Assembly (NCBI GenBank): GCA_016291185.1
Contig: JAEFAI010000018.1
Coordinates: 1 to 51,943, forward strand
Direction of reading: 5' to 3'
Source of the DNA: Bacteroidales bacterium
GTDB lineage: Bacteria > Bacteroidota > Bacteroidia > Bacteroidales > UBA932
DNA: 51,943 bases
The translations under genes were made by a program, and so were the position numbers. Numbering within the stretch: the first letter of the stretch is position 1; every line of letters begins with the position of its first letter. The notes beneath the pieces are model-generated. The model searched no databases and was not told where the DNA came from. It was given only the letters and a program-made list of their open reading frames with translations. This document shows, piece after piece, positions 1 through 7,264 of this stretch.

Positions 1-643
1 CGACCACGGCGCCGCGCGGCACGACCACGCGGCCGTCCGCGTTGCGCGGGACGAACTCGCCCGTCGTCGCGTCGAAGATGGCCGTGGCGGCGGTGATGAT
101 GACGCCGGAGGCGATCACCGCGCCTTCCTGCACGATGGTGCCCTCGTAGATGCCGCAGTTGCCGCCCACGAAGGCGCCGTCCTCGATGATGGTCGGCATG
201 GCGCCGGCCGGCTCGAGCACGCCGCCGATCTGCGTGGCGGCGGAGATGTGGATGTTCTTGCCGATCTGGGCGCAGGAGCCGATGGTCACGTGGCTGTCCA
301 CCATGGTGCCGCTGTCGACATAGGCGCCGACGTTGATGTAGGACGGGGGCATGACAATGGCGCCCGGAGCCACGTAGGCTCCGCGGCGGATGCTCGTGCC
401 GCCCGGCACGATGCGCACGCCGTCCTGCTCGGAGAAGGACTGTACCGGGAAGGTGTCCTTGTCGAAGAACGGGAACTGTCCCTGCGACATATCCGTGACC
501 TTGCCGAGCTTGAACCCGGAGAGGATCACCTCCTTGACCTCGCGGTTGACCTGCCAGGCGCCGTTCACCTTCTCGGCGACGCGCAGCTGACCGGCTTCCA
601 GCGCGGTAATGACTTCTTCAAATCGCTCTCTGCTTATTTCCAT
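1..643 (-). CDS. dapD: DapD, tetrahydrodipicolinate N-succinyltransferase (partial, C-terminus off the left edge)
   Basis: The reverse strand reads an open frame from ATG at 643 to the window edge, about 214 codons with no stop. It begins MEISRERFEEVITALEAG and then shows left-handed beta-helix hexapeptide repeats (for example GAYVAPGAIVMPPSYINVG, SHVTIGSCAQIGKNIHIS, GGNCGIYEGTIVQEGAV), the pattern of the DapD trimeric acyltransferase family. The enzyme succinylates tetrahydrodipicolinate in the succinylase branch of lysine and meso-diaminopimelate synthesis in the cytoplasm. Its ATG lies inside the last codons of dapA (10-bp overlap, 634-643), which implies translational coupling. The remaining C-terminal part is outside the window. 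Many Bacteroidales use the DapL aminotransferase route instead, so a succinylase enzyme here is informative about pathway choice. Confidence 0.93.
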   Translation of the reverse strand, partial: MEISRERFEEVITALEAGQLRVAEKVNGAWQVNREVKEVILSGFKLGKVTDMSQGQFPFFDKDTFPVQSFSEQDGVRIVPGGTSIRRGAYVAPGAIVMPPSYINVGAYVDSGTMVDSHVTIGSCAQIGKNIHISAATQIGGVLEPAGAMPTIIEDGAFVGGNCGIYEGTIVQEGAVIASGVIITAATAIFDATTGEFVPRNADGRVVVPRGAVV

Positions 644-1518
644 AATTCTGCTAAAACTTTCTGCATCATTGTCTTGGTGGCGTCGGAAGCCGTTGCGAGC
701 GGCAGGCGCACCGTCTCGCCGATCACGCCGAGCTGCGCGAGCGCGGCCTTGGCCGGAATCGGGTTGGATTCCACGAAGCAGGCCTTGAAGAGCGGGAAGA
801 GGCGGTGATGCAGGGTGCGGGCCTGCTCGAGGCGGCCCTCCTGCATGGCCTTGACCATCTGCGAAACTTCCTTCGGGGCGATGTTGGACGCCACAGAGAT
901 GACGCCGTGGGCGCCGGTGGCCATGAACGCGAGGGTCATGTCGTCGTCACCGCTCAGGACCGTGAAGTCCTTGGGCGCGCGGCGCAGGATCTCGCTGACC
1001 TGGTCATAGTTGCCGGAGGCTTCCTTGATGCCCCGGATGTTGGGGACATCGTTCGCGAGGCGGATCACCGTGTCCGGCAGCATGTTCGCGCCGGTGCGGC
1101 CCGGGACATTGTAGATGATGACCGGCAGCGAAGTCTCCGCGGCGACGGCTTTGAAATATTCATACTGGCCCTGCTGGGTCGGCTTGTTGTAGTAGGGAAC
1201 GACCACGAGCAGCGCATCGGCGCCCAGCGGCTCGAGGAGCCGGATGTTGGCGAGCGTGTCGGGGAGGCTGTTCACACCCACGCCGGGCATCAGGGGCAGC
1301 CCCTGGGCGTGCTCCTTGACCACCTGGTAGATCGCCGTCTTCTCGCCGGCGGAAAGCGTGGGGGTCTCGCCGGTCGTGGCGAGGGGAACGAGGAAATCTA
1401 CGCCGGCGGCTACCTGGCGGTCCACCATCCGGGCGTAAGCTTCATAATCAACGGCACCGTCCGCGGTGAACGGGGTCACCAGCGCCGTGCCGCATCCTTG
1501 CAAGACAAGAGGTTTCAT
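634..1518 (-). CDS. dapA: DapA, 4-hydroxy-tetrahydrodipicolinate synthase
   Basis: This 294-residue TIM-barrel lyase has the usual family length. It condenses pyruvate with aspartate semialdehyde, the first committed step to lysine and diaminopimelate. Visible motifs are GCGTALVTPF at the N-terminus, the pyruvate-binding LATTGETPT near residue 47, Tyr136 in YNVPGRTG, and the Schiff-base Lys165 in GIKEASG, followed by SGDDDMTL. The ATG at 1518 directly precedes these conserved residues, so the start is secure. Its 3' end overlaps dapD by 10 bp, so the two genes form a coupled pair. A TATCTTTA box (1551-1558, reverse strand) about 32 nt upstream may be its promoter. Confidence 0.97.
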   Translation of the reverse strand: MKPLVLQGCGTALVTPFTADGAVDYEAYARMVDRQVAAGVDFLVPLATTGETPTLSAGEKTAIYQVVKEHAQGLPLMPGVGVNSLPDTLANIRLLEPLGADALLVVVPYYNKPTQQGQYEYFKAVAAETSLPVIIYNVPGRTGANMLPDTVIRLANDVPNIRGIKEASGNYDQVSEILRRAPKDFTVLSGDDDMTLAFMATGAHGVISVASNIAPKEVSQMVKAMQEGRLEQARTLHHRLFPLFKACFVESNPIPAKAALAQLGVIGETVRLPLATASDATKTMMQKVLAELWK

Positions 1519-1550
1519 ACGCTGACACTATTTAACTAACTAACGGACGC

Positions 1551-1558
1551 TAAAGATA
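1551..1558 (-). promoter_or_regulatory. Possible -7 box for dapA-dapD
   Basis: The reverse strand reads TATCTTTA here, one base off the Bacteroidetes -7 consensus TAnnTTTG, about 32 nt before the dapA ATG. No convincing -33 element was seen. The rest of the 1519-1604 gap is AT-rich; a short AAAAAGA/TCTTTTT inverted repeat near 1570-1588 could be a weak terminator for the GH43 gene. Confidence 0.35.
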
Positions 1559-1604
1559 ATAATCTTTTTTAAAAAGACTCTCTTTTTTTGTGACTTTGTG
1601 ACAA

Positions 1605-3221
1605 TTAGCGCCGCTTCCGGGCGAAGACGAAGTCCTCGAGCTCGCACAGGGAGCGGTCGGGGGTGTCGGACTCGAAGACGAAGAAGAGGGCGTGCTTGCC
1701 GCGGAGCTTCGCGGCCTTGGGGACGCGGGCGCATTTTTGCACGATCTCCTGCGGCTCGCGGCCGCTGAGCCGGATGGCGCCGAGGCGGATGCCGTGGCGC
1801 GGGTGGTCGGCCATGATGACGATGCGGCCCTTGACACCCTGCGGCAGCAGGCGGAGCAGCAGTTTTCTGGCTTTGGCGGCCTTCAGGCCATCAAAGTTGA
1901 AATACTTGTAGCCCACGACGGAGCCGGCGGTGTTGTTCACCACGGGGTTGTGGTTGGCGCGCAGGTCGTACGGGTCGCCCTCTCCGTCCCAACTGAGGCG
2001 CAGCGGCTCGATGTAGGAACCGGAGTACTTGTTGCCAAGGTAGTCCTTCTCGGCCGGCCGGGGGCCGGTGAACCAGCAGGCGATGCCTGCGGAATGGCGC
2101 TCCAGCGGGTTGAGGCCGCCGAGCTCGAAGCCCTCGGAGGTGTATTCCGCCTCGGAGATTTCCACTTTGCCGTCGGGGCCTTCCGTGACCTTGACCTCGA
2201 TCGGGGCCACCATGGCCTGCCGGTCGAAGCCGCCGAGGCCCGCCTGGCGGTGGTAGAAGATGTACCACTGGCCGCCTATCTCGCAGATGCTGCCATGCGT
2301 GTTACCGCCCGGCGCGGCGGTGTAGATCGGATTCCCATCCTCATCCACGTCGCGCCCGCGGGCGTCGATGACCGTGCCGCCGTAGGTCCAGGGGCCCAGC
2401 GGGGAGTTGCTCCAAGCCCAGGCGAGGGTGTTGTTGGCCTCGGGCAGGCCGAAGTCGCCGTCCGCCGTCCAGCGGCTGTACACGAAGACGTATTTGTCCT
2501 TGATCTTGCGGATCGAAGAAGCCTCGAAGAAGCGGTATTCTCCCGGCTGGTTGAGGTGGGAGACCATGTCCGTGACGACCTGGGTGCCCTTCTTGACGGT
2601 GCACATCGTCTCGGGATCGAGCTCGGCGCCGAAGGACTGCTGGAAGCCCCAGTAGCCGTAAACGCGGCCGTCATCGTCGATGAAGGCCGCCGGGTCGAAG
2701 CCCAGCACGCCGACGGTGCGCTTCGGGTCCTTGGGGCCCCAGTTGCAGACGGTGAAGGGGCCGTCCGGCCGCTCGGCGCGGGCAATCATGCCGTTGCGCC
2801 CGGCAGCCTGGGTATTGGGATACAGATAATAGGTCTTCTTGCCGTCCGGGCCGACTTTCTCCACCACGTCGGGGGCGTAGAGGATGTCGCCCTTGCCGTC
2901 CGGGTTGAGGGGCTCTCCGTTGGCGTCCAGGCGGGATTCGAAGATCACGCCGTCGAAGCGCCAGTGCTGCAGGTCGTCCACGGAGGCGGACCACACGACC
3001 TGGTTGCGGCCGCAGTAGGCGGTCTGCTCGATGTCGTGGGAGCCGTAGATATAGACGCGGAACTGCCCGGGATGATCCGGATCCTCAAAGATATAGGGTT
3101 CGCCGTCCGGGATGTATTCCCACAGGGGAAGGTAAGGGTTGGCGGCGCCGGCGGTGGCGCAGATCAGGAGGCAGGCGCTGCCCAGCAGGGCGGCCAGACG
3201 GGAAAGCAGGGTTCGTTCCAT
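1605..3221 (-). CDS. Secreted GH43-family glycosidase
   Basis: Reading from ATG at 3221 gives 538 residues with an N-terminal signal peptide (MERTLLSRLAALLGSACLLICATAGA). The frame is open to 3269, but the ATG at 3221 begins the signal peptide and lies 25 nt after a TATCTTTG box. The catalytic part looks like a five-bladed propeller of glycoside hydrolase family 43: DPDHPGQFRVYIYGSHD early, KGDILYAPDVV with a candidate transition-state Asp, FDPAAFIDDDGRVYGYWG, and FFEASSIRKI with a candidate general-acid Glu. The C-terminal ~170 residues form a separate beta-rich domain, probably carbohydrate binding. GH43 enzymes mostly act on arabinose- or xylose-containing plant glycans; the exact substrate cannot be read from sequence. 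It is transcribed alone and divergently from the NlpC/P60 gene. Confidence 0.88.
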   Translation of the reverse strand: MERTLLSRLAALLGSACLLICATAGAANPYLPLWEYIPDGEPYIFEDPDHPGQFRVYIYGSHDIEQTAYCGRNQVVWSASVDDLQHWRFDGVIFESRLDANGEPLNPDGKGDILYAPDVVEKVGPDGKKTYYLYPNTQAAGRNGMIARAERPDGPFTVCNWGPKDPKRTVGVLGFDPAAFIDDDGRVYGYWGFQQSFGAELDPETMCTVKKGTQVVTDMVSHLNQPGEYRFFEASSIRKIKDKYVFVYSRWTADGDFGLPEANNTLAWAWSNSPLGPWTYGGTVIDARGRDVDEDGNPIYTAAPGGNTHGSICEIGGQWYIFYHRQAGLGGFDRQAMVAPIEVKVTEGPDGKVEISEAEYTSEGFELGGLNPLERHSAGIACWFTGPRPAEKDYLGNKYSGSYIEPLRLSWDGEGDPYDLRANHNPVVNNTAGSVVGYKYFNFDGLKAAKARKLLLRLLPQGVKGRIVIMADHPRHGIRLGAIRLSGREPQEIVQKCARVPKAAKLRGKHALFFVFESDTPDRSLCELEDFVFARKRR

Positions 3222-3246
3222 ATTGCGTTTTAGTGTGCTGTTTGGG

Positions 3247-3286
3247 CAAAGATAGCGAATTAAGCGCACAATTTTTGCTATCTTTG
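3247..3286. promoter_or_regulatory. Divergent -7 boxes for the GH43 and NlpC/P60 genes
   Basis: On the reverse strand TATCTTTG occupies 3254-3247, followed 25 nt later by the GH43 ATG. On the forward strand TATCTTTG occupies 3279-3286 and only 6 nt separate it from the NlpC/P60 ATG at 3293. Both match TAnnTTTG. The forward transcript would start at or a few bases before its ATG, so it would be nearly leaderless. Confidence 0.7.
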
Positions 3287-3292
3287 CATGAT

Positions 3293-4186
3293 ATGCTGAA
3301 ACATCTCCGACTGCTGCTTGCCAGCGTGCTTTGCCTTACGGCCGCCTTCGGTGCGGTCGCGCAAGAGCATCCCGATGCCGCGAAGGCAAACCCGCGCCAA
3401 GTGGCTGACGACATCATCAAGGAAGCCGGACAGCACCTGGGCAAGCCCTATAAATATGGGGGCAATGGCCCGGAGAGCTTCGATTGCACGGGCTTCACCT
3501 GCTACGTCTTCAACAAATCCGGCTACAAACTGTCCCGCACCTCTTCCGACCAGGCCAGGGACGGTCGGGAAGTCCGGGGCGGCATCGAGAATTACCAGAA
3601 AGGCGACTTGATCATCTTCGGCGGGCGCAGCGCCAAGCAGACCCCCGGCCACGTGGGTATCTTCATTGCGGCGGACAGCTCGAACAAGAGTTTTACCTTC
3701 ATCCATGCCTCCAGCTCGGGCGTGACGATTTCTCATATCGACGAGCCGTACTATGCGCAGCGCTTCATCGGCGTACGCCGCATCCTGCCCGATTTCCCGC
3801 GGGAAGAGAAGATAAAGGCACAGGAACCGCAGGACCACGTGGATCTGTACGGCTTGCTTCGCAGCAAGACGGGCGCGGCGCGCGACTCCGTGATCAACGC
3901 CATCACCGAGCGGTCGCTGGTCCTCTTCCCGGACGGCACCTGGGCCTTCCTGGATGAGAACGGCAAATACAAGGCGGCGGCCGGCGACCGCGACTATCTC
4001 CTGAACGCCGACGGCACCTGGCGCACCGAGGAAGCCACTTCGGCCGAATTCTACACCGTCCGCGCCGGAGATACGATCGGCAAGATCGCCCGCAAATTCA
4101 ATATCTCCGTCGATTCCCTGCTGGAAATGAACGGGTTGACGAAGAAATCCGTCCTCCATCTCGGCGACCGTCTTCGCGTGCACTGA
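3293..4186 (+). CDS. Secreted NlpC/P60 cell-wall hydrolase with C-terminal LysM
   Basis: The product has 297 residues. An N-terminal signal peptide (MLKHLRLLLASVLCLTAAFGAVAQ) is followed by an NlpC/P60 papain-like domain with Cys65 in FDCTGF, His120 in PGHVGIF and His138 in HASSSG as the catalytic set. A middle segment carries two DGTW-type repeats, and a LysM domain sits at about 254-296 (YTVRAGDTIGKIARKF). It should cleave peptide stems of peptidoglycan in the periplasm, with LysM binding glycan strands. The upstream in-frame start at 3233 would precede the promoter and the signal peptide, so ATG 3293 is preferred. Confidence 0.92.
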   Translation: MLKHLRLLLASVLCLTAAFGAVAQEHPDAAKANPRQVADDIIKEAGQHLGKPYKYGGNGPESFDCTGFTCYVFNKSGYKLSRTSSDQARDGREVRGGIENYQKGDLIIFGGRSAKQTPGHVGIFIAADSSNKSFTFIHASSSGVTISHIDEPYYAQRFIGVRRILPDFPREEKIKAQEPQDHVDLYGLLRSKTGAARDSVINAITERSLVLFPDGTWAFLDENGKYKAAAGDRDYLLNADGTWRTEEATSAEFYTVRAGDTIGKIARKFNISVDSLLEMNGLTKKSVLHLGDRLRVH

Positions 4187-4201
4187 TAAGCAGAAAATTG
4201 C

Positions 4202-4209
4202 TATCTTTG
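4202..4209 (+). promoter_or_regulatory. -7 box for the aminopeptidase P gene
   Basis: TATCTTTG matches TAnnTTTG exactly and ends 8 nt before the ATG at 4218, again predicting a very short leader. It lies in the 31-nt gap after the NlpC/P60 stop, so aminopeptidase P probably has its own transcript. Confidence 0.65.
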
Positions 4210-4217
4210 CGGCTGCT

Positions 4218-5630
4218 ATGTTTGAAAAACAAGTCTATATCGCGCGTCGTCAGGAGCTCCTGAAACGCATGGAAGGACAGCAGGGCATCGCCCTCTTCCT
4301 CGGCAATGTGGAATCCCCCGCCCAGTACGGAGACAACTGCTACAAGTGGCGCCAGGACAGCAACTGGCTCTATTTCTTCGGCATCGACGAGCCGCGTTTC
4401 GCGGCCACGATCGACCTGGAGACGGGCAAGGAAACCGTCTATGCCGACGACTTCAGCCTCGACGACATCATCTGGATGGGGCCCATGCCCTCCGTCCGCT
4501 CGCTGGCGGACAGCGTGGGCGTGGCGAATACGGCCCCGTACGACGCCCTCGCGGCGGCGCTGAAGGGGCGTCAGGTGCATTTTCTGCCCGCGTCCCGTCA
4601 CTACAACCAGCTGCTGCTCTCCAAGTTGCTCGGACTCCGGCCTGAGGAGACCGTGAGCGCGGGCAAGGCTGGCTGCGCCAAGGCCTCCGAGCCGCTGGTG
4701 CGCGCCGTTATCGAGATGCGTCTGGTCAAAGACGAATGCGAAATCGCGAGCATCGACGCCGCCTGCAACCTCGGCTTCGAGATGCACACCATCGCCCGCC
4801 GCGGCATCCGTCCGGGCCGCATCGAGCAGGAGATCGTGGGCGATATGGAAGGCCTGGCCCTCGCGAAGGGCTGGGGCGTCAGCTTCGCCACCATCCTCAC
4901 CCAGCACGGTGAGATCTTCCATTGCCACAGCCACGAAATGCCCGTTGAGCCGGGCAAGCTGATGGTCATCGACGCCGGCGTGGAGGCGAACGACCATTAT
5001 GCTTCCGACTTCACCCGCACCTATCCGACTTCGGGCCGCTTCACCCAGAAGCAGCGTGATATTTACCAGACCGTCTATGAGTGCAACGAGCTGGCGTTCA
5101 GTATGATCCGTCCGGGCATCGCCTATCGCGACGTCCATCTGGCGGTCGCTGAGCACATGCTCGACAACCTGCGCCAGCTGGACCTGGTGCGCGGCGAGTT
5201 GAGCGGTATGGTCGAGGACGGCATCGCCGGGCTCTTCATGCCCCACGGCCTGGGTCACAACATGGGCCTGGACGTGCACGACATGGAAGATCTGGGCGAG
5301 AACCTGGTCGGCTACGGCGAAGGCCAGACCCGCTCCCCGCAGCTCGGTCTGGGCAGTCTGCGCATGGCGCGCGAACTGCAGCCGGGCCACGTTATCACGG
5401 ACGAGCCGGGCATCTACTTCATCCCCGCCCTGATCGAGCAGTGGAAGAAAGACGGCACGGACGGCGGCCGCGTCAATTATGCGAAGCTGAAGGACTACTT
5501 CGACTTCGGCGGCATCCGCCTCGAAGACGACGTGCTCGTAACCGAGGGCGGCGCGCGCCGGTTGGGCGCCAGACGCCTGCCTATCGCGCCGGACGAGATT
5601 GAAACGATTATGCAAAACGAACAAATTTAG
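4218..5630 (+). CDS. pepP: Aminopeptidase P family (Xaa-Pro aminopeptidase)
   Basis: This 470-residue protein has an N-terminal aminopeptidase-P domain (about 1-170) and a C-terminal pita-bread metallopeptidase domain. All five dinuclear metal ligands are visible: Asp252 in VIDAGVE, Asp264 in SDFTRT, His347 in GLGHNMGLDVHD, Glu396 in TDEPGIY and Glu436 in RLEDDVL. It removes an N-terminal residue preceding proline and has no signal peptide, so it is cytoplasmic. The fabG gene follows after 4 nt, so the two are likely co-transcribed. Confidence 0.94.
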   Translation: MFEKQVYIARRQELLKRMEGQQGIALFLGNVESPAQYGDNCYKWRQDSNWLYFFGIDEPRFAATIDLETGKETVYADDFSLDDIIWMGPMPSVRSLADSVGVANTAPYDALAAALKGRQVHFLPASRHYNQLLLSKLLGLRPEETVSAGKAGCAKASEPLVRAVIEMRLVKDECEIASIDAACNLGFEMHTIARRGIRPGRIEQEIVGDMEGLALAKGWGVSFATILTQHGEIFHCHSHEMPVEPGKLMVIDAGVEANDHYASDFTRTYPTSGRFTQKQRDIYQTVYECNELAFSMIRPGIAYRDVHLAVAEHMLDNLRQLDLVRGELSGMVEDGIAGLFMPHGLGHNMGLDVHDMEDLGENLVGYGEGQTRSPQLGLGSLRMARELQPGHVITDEPGIYFIPALIEQWKKDGTDGGRVNYAKLKDYFDFGGIRLEDDVLVTEGGARRLGARRLPIAPDEIETIMQNEQI

Positions 5631-5634
5631 AGAT

Positions 5635-6372
5635 ATGAGCTTACTGGAAGGAAAAGTCGCCCTCATCACGGGCGCATCCCGAGGCATCGGCAAGGCCATT
5701 GCCCTCCAATTTGCCGCCGAAGGGGCGGACATCGCATTCACCGACATCAAGGTCAACGAAGATACTGTGAAGGAACTGGAAGCACTCGGCGTGAAAGTTC
5801 GCGCTTATGCGTCCAACGCCGCCGACTTCGCCCAGACCCACGAGACCGTGGAGCAGATCCTGGCCGACTTCGGCCACATCGACATCCTGGTCAACAATGC
5901 CGGCATCACCCGCGACGGCCTGATGCTCCGCATGGACGAGGCCCAGTGGGACGCCGTGATCAACGTGAACCTCAAGTCGGCCTACAACTACATCCACGCG
6001 GTCACGCCCATCATGGCGCGCCAGCGCGGGGGCAGCATCATCAATATGTCCTCCGTGGTGGGTGTCAGCGGAAACGCCGGCCAGTGCAACTATTCTGCGT
6101 CGAAGGCGGGCCTGATCGGCCTTGCCAAGTCGATCGCCAAGGAGATGGGTCCCCGCGGCATCCGTGCCAACTGCATCGCCCCGGGTTTCATCATTTCCGA
6201 TATGACCGCCGCCCTCCCCGACGAGGTGCGCGAGGCCTGGGTCAAGCAGATCCCGCTGCGTCGCGGCGGCACCCCGGAGGACGTCGCCAAGGTGGCGCTC
6301 TTCCTTGCGAGCGACCTTTCCTCGTATGTCAGCGGACAGGTCATCCACTGCTGCGGTGCGATGAACTGCTAG
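5635..6372 (+). CDS. fabG: FabG-type 3-oxoacyl-[ACP] reductase (SDR family)
   Basis: The 245-residue short-chain dehydrogenase has the TGASRGIGKA cofactor loop, NNAG, and the Ser140-Tyr153-Lys157 catalytic residues (MSSVVG and YSASKAG). It reduces 3-oxoacyl-ACP with NADPH in fatty-acid elongation. ATG 5635 is chosen because the sequence becomes SDR-like immediately there, while the longer frame from 5599 overlaps pepP. The C-terminus reads SGQVIHCCGAMNC, where many FabG proteins have VDGG; it is near the subunit interface and may be lineage-specific. Other short-chain reductase functions cannot be fully excluded. Confidence 0.88.
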   Translation: MSLLEGKVALITGASRGIGKAIALQFAAEGADIAFTDIKVNEDTVKELEALGVKVRAYASNAADFAQTHETVEQILADFGHIDILVNNAGITRDGLMLRMDEAQWDAVINVNLKSAYNYIHAVTPIMARQRGGSIINMSSVVGVSGNAGQCNYSASKAGLIGLAKSIAKEMGPRGIRANCIAPGFIISDMTAALPDEVREAWVKQIPLRRGGTPEDVAKVALFLASDLSSYVSGQVIHCCGAMNC

Positions 6373-6376
6373 CCGG

Positions 6377-7168
6377 ATGGACCCCCGCCTGAACTCTTTA
6401 AGCTTGAAAACTTCCCTCTCGGCCCTGCTGGACCTCGTCCTGCCGAGAGTGTGCGTGGTGTGCGGCCGTCCCCTCATTCCGCAGGAGCGGCATCTCTGCC
6501 TGGAGTGCCTCTCCGACCTGCCGGAGACCCGCTATGCCCCGCTCGGCCACAACCCGATGGCCGATCGTTTCAACGCGAAGATTCAGGTTGATGAATATGA
6601 GCCGTATGCGTATGCTGCGGCTCTTTATCATTATCGGGTGGAATCCGGGTACAGAAAGATCTCCCAGGCGCTCAAGTACCATCGCGATTTCGGGGCGGGG
6701 CGCTGGGCCGCAGGCCTGCTGGGCGAGCGCCTGGCCGCCTCGCCGCTCTACGCGGACGTGGATCTGGTGGTCCCCGTGCCGTTGCACTGGATGCGACGCT
6801 GGCAGCGCGGCTACAACCAGGCGGCGGTGATTGCCCGGGAGGTGGCGCGGGTGCTGGGCGCGGCATGCGCGGAGCGCCTGTTGCGCCGCGCTCGCCGCAC
6901 CCGCAGCCAGGCGCATCTGCACGGTGAGGCCAAGGCTGCCAATGTCTCGGGCGCTTTCGTGCTGCGCCGCCCCTCCGGCTTCGCGGCCTTTCTCCGCCGC
7001 CTGACCGGCCTGCCGCCGAAGTCCGTCCCGACAGCGAAGCATATTCTGTTGGTGGATGATGTGTTTACGACGGGTGCCACGCTGGCGGCCTGCCACCGGG
7101 CCCTGCGGTGCGCCTACGGTCCGCAAGTCCGCATTTCTGTCGCCACCCTCGCCGCTGTCGGTGAATAA
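6377..7168 (+). CDS. ComF-family phosphoribosyltransferase-like protein
   Basis: The 263-residue protein has an N-terminal four-cysteine cluster (CVVCG and CLECL, about residues 26-52) and a C-terminal phosphoribosyltransferase fold with the PRPP-binding loop LLVDDVFTTGATL near residue 222. This is the ComF/GntX architecture. ComF proteins are linked to DNA uptake in competent bacteria, but the biochemical role in Bacteroidetes is uncertain. It starts 4 nt after fabG, so it belongs to the same transcript. Transcription converges on hemW. Confidence 0.88.
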   Translation: MDPRLNSLSLKTSLSALLDLVLPRVCVVCGRPLIPQERHLCLECLSDLPETRYAPLGHNPMADRFNAKIQVDEYEPYAYAAALYHYRVESGYRKISQALKYHRDFGAGRWAAGLLGERLAASPLYADVDLVVPVPLHWMRRWQRGYNQAAVIAREVARVLGAACAERLLRRARRTRSQAHLHGEAKAANVSGAFVLRRPSGFAAFLRRLTGLPPKSVPTAKHILLVDDVFTTGATLAACHRALRCAYGPQVRISVATLAAVGE

Positions 7169-7212
7169 TAACGCCAAGGGTTGCTGTTTAAACTCCCTCG
7201 TGCCCCCAAATG

Positions 7213-7264
7213 TTGTGAGCTATAACTGGTAAATAGCAAAAAATCAGTTAATTGCGGCTCACAA
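7213..7264. terminator. Inverted repeat between convergent comF-like and hemW genes
   Basis: An outer 8-bp arm TTGTGAGC (7213-7220) pairs with GCTCACAA (7257-7264), and an inner TAACTG (7223-7228) pairs with CAGTTA (7245-7250) around an A-rich loop. It overlaps the hemW stop codon. Its position fits a bidirectional terminator, but there is no long T-run, so it could be another kind of palindrome. Nothing else is visible in 7169-7258. Confidence 0.45.
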
